Assembly: GCA_021186555.1 (NCBI GenBank)
Contig: JAJKFL010000330.1
Span: 32,221,944-32,285,943, forward strand
Source of the DNA: Reticulitermes speratus
Taxonomy: Eukaryota > Arthropoda > Insecta > Blattodea > Rhinotermitidae
Direction: 5' to 3'
Length of the DNA: 64,000 nucleotides
Each line of letters opens with the position of its first letter. Position 1 is the first letter of the stretch. A program made the translations under genes and the position numbers. Shown here piece by piece: positions 22,608 through 34,600 of this stretch. The notes under the pieces are model-generated. The model was not told the DNA's origin. It ran no database searches and saw only the letters and a program-made list of their open reading frames with translations.

Positions 22608-25600
22608 CTACAAAATAAAATGCATTCATTATGTTCTGAACTTTATGTTTAAACATAAGCCACATACAAACCAAAAGAGAGAGACACTGCAGACCTACCA
22701 AGCCAACACAGGATTTATGGATATTTTATATGCAAATACAAAGATGAACATTACAATTCTGACCCTCATGACTCAGGATATGAAAATGACTGCTTTGAAA
22801 AAAAAAAAAAAAAAAAAGAAAACTGTGTGTGGTAGACAAAGGAAATAAGAAAAATGCTGAAATAGTACCTAAAATTAGGCCCCAACACCCCACCATTCGA
22901 CACTATACTTTGAGCTACTGACAGTGTCGTTAATCAAATGTTCGACACTGAACTTTGAGTTACTGATGGTGTTGTTCATCAAACCACAAATAAACGAACT
23001 GTTAACCAAAGAACTGCCCCTTTCAATGAAGTTTAATAAAACACTCATGCAGAGTAACATTAAGAGAGAAATTTTATGTACTGTCCTAAAAAAGGCTCAT
23101 TTCATACACAAACAATGAGTCCTTCAAGTATGCAGGATGGCCTAACTGAGCAACCTTAAAATTACATGCCATCACTGTAAAAGCCAAAACATTGTTTCTT
23201 GCACCAGTTACGAAACAATGCATAAATGAACCAACCTCCTCCAAAATAAGTACTTAGCATGCACTGGCTGCATCCTCAATGAATTACCTTCCAGCTAACG
23301 CTATTGCGTTCTTCCTGTCGTAACCTCTCTTCAAGCCGAGCAAACCGTTTTGACACCTTCTCTACCTCTGCATGAAGGTCCCTGTACTCACTATAGTCTG
23401 CGGTGAAGTCAGCCTTGTACCGTCTGCGTTGCTCATTGTCACGTATTGCAATGTAATGCCTATGAGAAAGCACATAGTTTCTGCTAGGCAGTATTCATTA
23501 TCTCCCCACATTTCTTGCCAACATGGCCCATAAAAATGTCCTGTATTACTTCAAATTTAAGGCATACCTTTCTTTCACAGTTTTCTGAACTGAAAATTAG
23601 GGTGTGTCTTAAATTAGAGGTATTATTTTCACTCTTTGAAAAGTCTCAAAAACATCATTTTCCTTAACGAACAAGTGGCCTCGCTAAAAGAGTAGTAAAC
23701 TTTATGGACAGTGAAATGTATTTGCTTGCAGAAATTTTTTTCGTGCACATCTTAAATTAGAGGGTATCTTAAATTCAAAGTAATATGGTATTTCAGGCAC
23801 ATCATTCATGTAAGGGACTCATAGATTTTGATGTGCAACTAAGCAGTCTCTCCTACAGGGGAAAAATTAATTAAGTCAGAAAAGCTGAAAGGAACGGAGT
23901 TTTTTGAAGACGGAGGCGTAGAATAGAAGACAACATTAAAATTAATGTTAAAGGAAAAGGGTGCAGGGGATTCATCTGGCAGAAGACACGGACTAATGGT
24001 TGATCCTTGTGAATACAGTAACGAACGTTTGAATTTCATGATACAATAAATGGGGAATTTCTTGAGCAGCTCAGCAAGAAAGACTGTGCTCCATGGAGTT
24101 GGTTTAACCCTTTGACTGAACCTCCAGTCACGTTTGATGAGAACTTCAATCAACATGAGAACTTAATTACAGCTGCCTGACTTTGATTAAATTATGTTTT
24201 ATGATGTCCAATTTCTGGTTCCATAAAGAAAGAACGCTTCTACTGTCTTTCTCTTCTCTTGCCAATGGCCTCATTCATACTGCCACATACTGTTTGAAAT
24301 GTATGTACCTTCTCACAGAATAATAAGGGAAGTTCTGACAAATACACTGTGATTCATGCACACATCAATTAGCCCTCTGGTGCCAAAATTCAATGGAAAT
24401 ATACTGACTAAACAAACTCCCTTATCACTCAGGTGAGAACAGCACACTCTTGTGGCTCACAATTGGCATGTTCTTGGTGTCAACTTTAGCCAATCCTTGG
24501 CGCTTACTGGCGGCCGTAAGTACACACTATGTATACTTATACACATTGGAATCTCAATGAGTCTCATTAGAATGGTAAATTTTAATACAGTTTAGTAATG
24601 TATGGAGTGTAAGCCTATTTTAATAGTATTGAGATTATTTTAACCCTAATTTTAATGAAGTACAATATGTTGAATCTAGGACAGTTTGTGATATGATAAC
24701 AGATATCTCACCTGAGGATGGTAGGATCATACCAAAACATGTAGCGAGTATGAATAAGTGAAATAATTTTCCCAGTGATCATTACGTGTGATTGAAATGT
24801 ATAGTAATGAATTACAGAAGACCTTCCAGACTGGCAGACTGTAAGTTTCCAGGAAGGAAAAGGAACAGACCCCTTGTGTGGTGACTTATTCCTCAGTCAA
24901 CTAACCAAATGGACAAGCAATAACATGGACTAAACCATATTTCTTACACAGTTTCCTGGGAATAAGATTTTGAAAATTGGCTTTATGAAAAATACTGTAT
25001 AAAAAGAAGGAAAATCTATTACATTTTTAAAATTATAGACTATTAGCAATAGGATAAAAATTTATATAAATTAACATAATACACTCGAACATTCGTTCCC
25101 ATGTCTTACGCCTATTCTTCCTTCCACCGTTCTGTTTGCATTGTCTTGTGATTATGTTTATGACCTAAACAAAGGACCAAACATAAGTTTTTAGCCTGTA
25201 CGTCTTACTGCTGATGTGTCAAAACCCTACTAAACACTTTCATTCTCACTTTCAGTATTTTATTCAGTGGACAGTGTGCCAATCTTAGTGCACATATTTT
25301 CCTGAATGCTAAGAATGTAACCCCAAGTGGAAAACTTTATACACAATTTGGAATTTCTACAGTATCTGAAGAAAATTACTTTTCTCTGTCATTTAAAATT
25401 CGGTGACATTTTCTAAGGCTAAGCGCGCACGAGCGGTTTTAGTCGCCGCGACTATCGCGCTGCCCAAATGAAACGTACGATTGTATACGGAAGCATGCGC
25501 ATGGGCGACTATTTAATCGTGGCGATGAAAAAGTCGCAGCATGTTCCATTTCAAGCGCGACACGATTGTTGCATAACGACTGCTTCTACAAATGAAACAC

Positions 25601-28600
25601 AAAGCAACATACGGGTGCGCGCGCACTGACTACTATCGCCTCCTTTTCTGTCTGCGAAACCAACGCCTTTTGCTTGCGGTAGAGTGATCCCAAGGCAAGA
25701 ATTTCGTTACGTTAAAATGTCTTTCAAAGAAGTGTATGACTGTGAAGTGCTAATTATGGAAATTGAAATATCTAAAAAACTTGTTTGTATATATTTAATA
25801 TCGGTTTTTGATTGTTTGGATATATCTTCAGGTCTTCGTAGAGGGAGTAGAATTTTCCTTTGAGTAATCTTTAACTCGTTATTGGATGTACCCAAAACTT
25901 TTTTCTTTTCTTTACTTTTCGCGTTCGAAGCAACACAGCACACACCAGTGCTGTATCCGTGCAGTCCGTGATATAACTGAATCAGTGCGAGGAGATTGTC
26001 GCTGTAAAGCGCGGCCTTGTGTTAAAAATCGCCAGTGTCTTTAGTCGCTGCTACTATTGTCGCAGTGACTAAAACCGCTCGTGCGCGCTTAGCCTAACTC
26101 TGTCAAGTTTATAAACTTTCATGTGACTGTCATAAATTATGTTCAGTACTTACAAGAGATACTCTGGGTAGTCAGAATTGGTGCTTGCAGATGTCTTGTC
26201 CTTGGATTCTTTCTCATTTCCTGTGTCCATGTTCTCCAATTGACTCTCTGGACTGGAACCAACGACAGAACTGTTTTGAGTTGTTGATGAGACCCAAGTC
26301 GTCCACCTGTTGTTACGGTTGTCATGATGACCTCCATGACCTCGACTGCTTGTCGATTGACTGAGCACTCCATTCTCTGTTGATATGCTACAGGAGGTAG
26401 AGGAATCATCTGCTGATGCTGATGTCACTCTAGTGCCACCATTAACACCACTATCACCAGATGAATTAGATGCTACTGATTCACACTGAGCCTTGCTGGC
26501 CACTACACTGCTATCAAAACCCACTTGAGAACTACTGCCACTTCGTTTATCACTACTTTCCTCATTCTCTGGGCCACAGTTCCATTTCCTGTCTGTGGCT
26601 GCTGACACTATGGAGTTGTTATGATTACTGTAGCCATTATTCCTGAGCAATGTCTCACTCCCACCACTGCCCCCATACTCCCTATAATGACGGTTCACAT
26701 TCATGACATCCCTGCTTTTGTCCCTGTCCTTATGTCGAACAAAATCGTCAGGTTGTGATGCCAATGATGAGTCTGCAGGTGTGCTGTGTTGCTGTTGGCT
26801 TGAGTCTGGTAACTTGGCCACAACAGGTGTCTGATCTATTGGTTTGTTGCGGTAATGAGATATGCGCTTGCGCTTGGTTGGCAGACCATCTGCTCCATCA
26901 ATATATCCGGGCCTCTTCATGCTGGAGGAGGAGGAGGAGGAGATGGTTGAAGGAGGACTACCTGGGTGTGTGCTCGTGGGAGACTGACCGCTGCCTGAAC
27001 TCCCACTGTCACTGCTCCCAGGTGGAGTCAGGTTCTGTGGTTTACGCCTGCAAAGACAAACAACATAAAAAACTTTTAATATCTTCAATTACAAGCAATA
27101 AATATAATGCTTATTGATAGAAACAAAAAATCTTATGTCATATGCAGTGTTCAAAGTGCTTATGTTTGTACGAGGGTTATCCAGAAAGTAAAGATACAAC
27201 ACGGGTGGGAGGGGAAGGGAAATCACCTCAGACCATCGCGCTCACAGCCCAGACCTCGCTCCCAGCGATTTCCATTTGTATTTTTTGCATTTAAAGAAAC
27301 ATCTGGCCGGCCAGAAGTTTCACAAAGACAAAGAGGTGAAAAACGAAGTCACTACGTGATTGCGTGCACAGGTGGTGGAGTTCTGTGACATCGGAATACA
27401 AAAACTCGTACCCAGGCTAAACAAATGCCTTGACAAAGGTGGTGATTATGTTGAAAAATAGCTAAAGGTATGTGTTAAGAGTTTTTTCACTCGATTTTGT
27501 TAATAAATATTTTAAAAAAATTTTATTGCTTTTGTATCTTTACTTTCTGGATAACCCTCATAGCTACAAAAGCAATACCCTGGAAGAAGTGTCTAAAACA
27601 CCCAAAACAGAGAACGTGAGCTTTTTTGAAGACATGTAAACATTGCAATGGAGCAATGCTCTGTCATTTTCTGGCTGCAGGACCCTTTTAAGACCTTTAT
27701 CAGAAAGAAGCCACAATAGCATAGTCAGTATAGTGACTAAGCTATAGGCTGGATGATCACTACACTCTGGTTCAATTCCTGGGAAGTGGTATATGAGCTT
27801 TCTCTTCTCTAAAGTGCCCAGACTGGCTCTGGGGCCCATCCAGCCTCGTATTCAATGGGTAATGGTACCGCTTTCCCATGCGTATGAAGATATACCTTCA
27901 TTTCCCCATATGCCATCATGGTGTGAATAGGTAAAACTTGACCTTTAGTGTAAGAAGCTTTTCTGCCAGTCTTGCAACTAAAATTTAATTAACTATATAC
28001 CTGCGAGTTTGGAGATTCTCGCAGTTGTGTTGCTGAGGATTCAACTCTTCTGGGATGTGACACTGTCATTGGACAAGCAATTTTGCATGTTTTGAAGGAA
28101 CAATAATTATCCAAAACCATAGGAACTACTGTCCCAAGGACACAGTGTCACACCCCAGAAGTCCTAATTCTTCAACTATACACCTAAAAAAACTGTCTCT
28201 TCACTAGCAATACGCTGCTATGTAAGCATGATACAGACCGCTTTAACAATTGCTTCTCCTGTTCTGAATAGAACGGCCAGTCTTCTTGTACATCATTCCA
28301 TATGTGGCGGATGAGTTGGTAGGTATTGTCTCGCATGACAGCCACCTGCATTAGGACAGTTGTTAAACTGTTCCTATCCCTGTCCCGCAAACCATCTGGA
28401 ACAAAACACAACTTTATGAATTTCAAAACTTTCTTACACAGTGGATATGGTAATGTGGAACAAATTTCTGGGCGACAATGATGTGCCAAGTAAGCCGCAA
28501 ACTTATATTCTGACAATATGGCTGACATGTACACAGCACCATAGCCCAGACACAGGATCCACATTAAAACTTAATCTTCTACACTAACAGTATTGTCACA

Positions 28601-31600
28601 ACATGTGTGCACCAAATTTAAGGCATGAACCACAGACATCTAGGCGTAATGTTAGCAGAGAGGCACAATATCTCCAGAGTTGGCAACAAACAACTCAATT
28701 ACTCAAATCACTGTAAAATAAAAGTATATAATTTGAATAATTATTACACTACATGAATTGCATTAATCTCACGTAATTTTACTTACATAAGAACATATAT
28801 ACCAGTGGTATTCAACCTGGGGTACGCGTACCCCCAGGGGTACGTGAAGACATCTTAGGGGGTACGTAAAATTAAAAAAAATAAATGTATTATTAAATGA
28901 TAAACACTGAATAATCAGGGCCAGATTTAGGGTTAGCCCCAAGAGACCCGGACATAAGGACATGCGATTTGGGAGCGCCATTTTTTTCTCTCTCTCTGTC
29001 TCCTTTATGTGGTTCTTATCTGGGCAGCTAGTTTCATTTTATTCCACATAGTGCGTTGGAACGTGACTGAACACTATTGGGCGGGATTAATGTTTTCCCT
29101 AATACTGTTTACTTAATTTATTTTAGATGTAGATTATAGACTATGTATAACTTGAATTATGCACCAACAACTTTGGGGGTACAAAGTTGAAGAGAAATTA
29201 TATCTGGGGGTACGCGAAAAAAAAGGTTGAATACCGCTGATATATACAATTAGATTTCACAAATACTAAGGCATCTAAGTAGCATGTAATATGTGTTTCT
29301 TTAAACAGAGACATCACAGTTTAGCCCTCTTAGTGAAGTGCGGCTCAACTGCTGGCCACCAGAATTCTTGCACATTATGTTCTAATATCCACTATTTTAA
29401 GTGCGTTAACATTCCACCTCATCCCAGAGATTTCACCAGCAATTGCATCATTGAATAGCATGCCTCTTTTACTCGCAACATATCTCGATATTTCTCTAGT
29501 TCGACAGGTTATCGATTTTTAGCATAACTTAGCCATACAGCTTGGCATTAAGATGGTTGAAAAAACTAAGACTGAACTCACACACAAAAATAGGGTTCTA
29601 AAAACAACATAACCATATTAATTAGTGAGATCCTTCCATGAGTGTATACTCAGCCAGAAGATTTGGATAATCCTCCCACCAAATTAAGCCAACATGTGAC
29701 ACATAACTGACAGTAAGTAGTCTATGTTACTCACAGTGTCACAGAATAAACCAATTACCAGCACACATAAGTTCACATCACAGAAGCACTGACCAGAAAG
29801 TAACTGTACATATATTGCGAACATGTATAAATTTGAATCTGCAGTAGAATAACATTTAGCCATGGCAAAAATAAATTCATAATGCTGAACGAATGAGCAA
29901 GGTAAATTACTTTGAAGTGAAATATCTGAATAAAAGAAGCTAAGAAATGACTAAAAGTTGTCCCTCTGTATGCCATGAAGGCATACAGAGGAGTGGAGGT
30001 ATAGTCCACTCATTCTTAACAGTGGTACTAGATGGCTTCACACCCCAGCTGCTTCACCCTTAGGGAAAGAGCCATTGGTAAACGTTGAATAGGAAGCTTG
30101 GTGGGACCTAGAATCGAAGTGGACACTTCGGAAAAGAGATCTCTTGCCTCTTCTGGGAAGCGAACCACAATTCCTCACATATCCAGCCCACAACCTACAG
30201 CCAGGACAGTGTCATACACTGTCCTGGCTCTACAAGGTAACACAATGCCAAAATTACACAAAAGCTAAATAAAAGGCGATGCATGTGGTAAAATCAAAAT
30301 TATTCTACTGCTAAATATGGATCATGCAATGAGTTGAGAATATGAAGTTAAGTGAGGCTATGGAAAGAAGTCTCATGGATGACACCTCCACACCTCTCCC
30401 ACTGTTCCACCTCAGTCTCCAGTGTATTTCACTGTAACTGTCTTCAACTGTTTAGCCATTCTGTGCACATGAATGTTGATAGTCATAACCACATTATAAG
30501 CCACCCTTTACACAGCACGCACTACACACCATACATGGACAAGATCCATAAGGGATCGAAAATAAATTAGATGCTTTTATAAAAGAGAAGCTACAGCACA
30601 ACATACAGCTTTTTAACCATAATTAATGAAAACACTATGATAAATATTATGGTTTTGTTGTTTTAATATACTATACTTTTAAAAATTATGGCTGAGATAT
30701 CATAATAGGTATAGCGACTTGCTATGGGCTGGACAGTCCGGGGATCGAATCCCAGTAGCGGCGAGATTTTCCGCACCTGTCCAGACCGGCCCTGGTGCCC
30801 ACCCAGCCTCCTGTAATAATGGGTACCGGGTCTCTTTCCCGGAGGTAAAGCGGCTGGGGCGTGGCATTGACCACTCACCCCCATCTAGCGCCAAGGTTAA
30901 AGAAAGAGTATAGCTATACCTCTACTCCCCCTCTGGGCCTTCATGGCCTGTTCCAGGGTGAGCTTTACTTTACCTTTACGTTTAAAAATACTATTTTAAT
31001 CACAGTTTGTGAAACCCACATAGTTTACATTAGCTGCAAGAATAGTGCAACAGAATTACTTTTTAATCTACTGTATTTTAATAAGTTTAAAATCTTGGTG
31101 TAGAGCTCCCTGATGATGGCGTAAATGACGCCGAAACATGCAGGAGTGATACAGGGCTGTAATTGTATATATCACAGGTGCATTTGTTGGTGACATGAAT
31201 GGACAACTTCATTCACGTGATAAGTGTCACTACATGCACAAGCTTTGCACCAACTCACTTATGCACAAGGGAACTGGAGAGAGGCGGCAGAAAGGTGGAA
31301 GCTATGAGTGCATTTACCCTTGCTATCCATGAGAATTCTTTCTGTGGTCTCAGTGTAAGAAAATATGTAAACTGTACCTTTGATAATCCTGTCATATAAT
31401 TCTGGTTTTTTGTATGGCCTCACAGCTAAGAGATGGATTAACCTCTCCCTGCAAACCAACAACAATCCACCATACAGTACACAAAACACGTAAATGCGTA
31501 AGACACAAACTAAGGTTTTTTTTTTTTGCTTTTGGCACTGTTTCAAGTGCCTGAACATAACAAAACAATTGGTAGCAAAATATAATCATGCTTGGTGACA

Positions 31601-34600
31601 TCGCCATTTTAGTGCTTCAATTTACTGATTCCAAAGCACTACTTTGAGAGCTACATCGCCTGCATTTCATTTAATGTTTCCTTGGGTTTACATCCACTGA
31701 CCTGAAAGAAATCTTAAATGGAAAATTAACTGTACGTCAGTACCACAGGGCACGGCACAGAAGCTGAGACCGTATGTTCTGGGGCTCACACATTGATTAA
31801 TTTGTCACTCTACATCACGTGTGTACAACTGCATGTCTTTAGCGGAGAGAGGTGAGGATGGCTGTTGCAAAGTGCAAAGAGGAACAAAAGCGGAACTCTT
31901 TTGGATCAGCAAGAAACAATTGTACAGTAAAACTATGAAGTTGGCCACCCTTGTAAGTCAGCCACACTGTACCGGAACGGGCAAATTCCTATGACGCTAT
32001 ACATGGTCATTACTCCATAACTTGGCCACCTGTTTATCTTTAATCTTGGTCACAGTTTCACATTTTGTGCCATGCTTTCTGCATAAGGGCCAACCTCCCT
32101 ATGTAGGCCGACCTAAAGAGTTGTATAGTTTTTGTATCATATTATTCGTGGGCCGAAATCCTCGTTCAGCAGCAGATGTACCTGCTGTCCACCCAACTTC
32201 CATCCTTTCTCCACAAGTATTGACAATACATTGCAATTCTCTAGTAGAAACTGATTACTGTACTTAAAAAGTCCCCATTCACTGACAAGGTTATATACCT
32301 ACTTCGCAACTTGACAATCTCTCTCTACACTCTGAACTGTTCATTTGCACAAAGTGCACAGTAAGCTGGCCACTTATATAAGTTGGGCGGCTGCAAATGG
32401 AACCAAAGGTGGTCAACATAGACTGGTTTTGTTATATGTATGATACTCCACGGGCACAGAAATAAATACAGGCATCACATAACTGAAGAAATACGAACTG
32501 GGTCTTCAAAAAGTACTACAGCTCTTCAGCCTCAAGATTAAATACTGTACATACATTTAATATTATTTACGGTCTCCTGCAACGTAATGCTGTGCTATTT
32601 GGTATTTACATATCAACATTTTGGAAGCATCTGCTGTCCCCATCTTCAGGGTACATTCTTCCTTACATTGGTGTCTTTCCTTTCAGTCATAAGCTTAACA
32701 CTTTCACTGCCAAAGTCGACCACGGTCGATTTAAGTATTTACGTTTTAAATTGCCAGCATAGACTTTAGTCGATCTAAAATTTACTATCCTCTTTTGCCT
32801 TAAATAGGCCAAGCACACAATAAGTTCTTTCAGGAAACATATTTTACATCTTTATTAATCCCTAGCTGACAACTAGAAAAAATATATGCATTTTATATAT
32901 AATTATATTTGATAATTTATAAGACGACGCACTGTTTGTTTAACATTCAATAAATCCCTGGCAATTTAATACCCTCGGGGATTTAAATACCCGGCAGTGA
33001 AAGTGTTAATATGAAATCTGGAAATCACAATGCATATTATTCACACACACAAAATTTCAATTGACCTACCTGAGTGGCCGCCTCATGATCTCTGGGTTTC
33101 CCGGTTTCTGTGCATAGTTGTTGCCCTGAGGCTTTGTGTGTGCCAAGTTTGGCATGGAATTCCCATTAACAATACCATGATGAGATGATGACACATAACC
33201 ATTGTTTAATGGTTTGGGTGGATAATTATGTTTGAGGTGCATCCCTGAAGGCCCAAGTGAACTGATGGGGTTGCGGTCTCGTCTGGGCGGAAGCACCGGA
33301 TTCCTAACCTTAACTCTGACTCCTATTCCTGGTCCATCAGGTTTGATTTCCCTTGTGCTGCAAAAACAAAGTACACACATCATACAACCTGTTCAGTTGT
33401 AAATATGAACAATTTTACTCACAATATTACCATATAAGCCCAAACATAAGGTGTGTTTTCTTCCCAGAACAGCTGCAAAGACAAGTATGGGTCACCTTAT
33501 AACTGAGGCCTTACAGCATTTCCCAGTAACACATAATTTCCTAGTAAACAGTGAATAAATAAGGCACACTATAGTACTATTCTGTCTCACTCAGTACTCC
33601 AGTGACACCTTTGTATTTGGTGCAGTGTAGTACATGTTTTTACCTAATTTACAGGCAAGAATTTTCTAAATTTTCTGAGTTTTTTCTCTAAACATGCAAA
33701 ATAAGCCCCCCCCCCCCACTATTCACGATTTTATTGGGTTTAAAATACAGTAGAACCCGGATAAGAAGTCCCCGTATAAGATGTTTTCCCCTGTAAGAAG
33801 TCTGATTTTTAAAGTCCCAAAATCCTATTGCTTTTGATAAGCTTCCCACTTAAGCAGTCCCTAATCCTCTGGTCCCTTGAAATACTTCTTAACAGGGTTC
33901 TACTGTACGTCATTATACTGGGGTCTAATTATGTTGCAATCAATGACAGTATGGAGTCCAGCACAACGTAAATACCTATCTGTTAACTGGCTAGTAATTT
34001 GGTTCTTCAAAAGCAACTGCCACTTATGCGGTCTCAAAATATAGGGCCACCATTTTATTTGACAAATATCATTTGTCACTTCCTGTCAGCCCACTTATGT
34101 ATCGACGTAGCCTCCCGAGCTGATCGCACATATGTGAGGCAGTATAGTGGCAGATACTTGTCACATAAAATAAGGATCCTATATACACTCTACGGAGCTA
34201 TGTTATATAAAGATAAAAATAAAATTATCCCTGTGCCTAAGCTGTATACCATAACGGTAAATAAGGTACGTGGGGATGATGCTTGGTCACAGTGCTATGT
34301 GGCGCTCAGCGGACATCTTCATGCTCCTGCTGATTTACCTCTGAGTAAAGACTCTGGTCTAATCATCAAATACAACAGTGAATATGTCTCAGAATGGTAC
34401 TGATGTGCTGGTACAAACAAAAATTTCTTTCCCTGCAGGGAATGAGCCCCAGCCATGAAGTCAATAACCAGTCACTCCAGTAAGAAGCTATGCCAGTTTA
34501 TCTACATTACACACAGGGAGATAAAAAAATACACGCACACACACACATATATGAATAAACAAACACAACCAAGAGAACATAACCTGCTGAAATATCTTGA

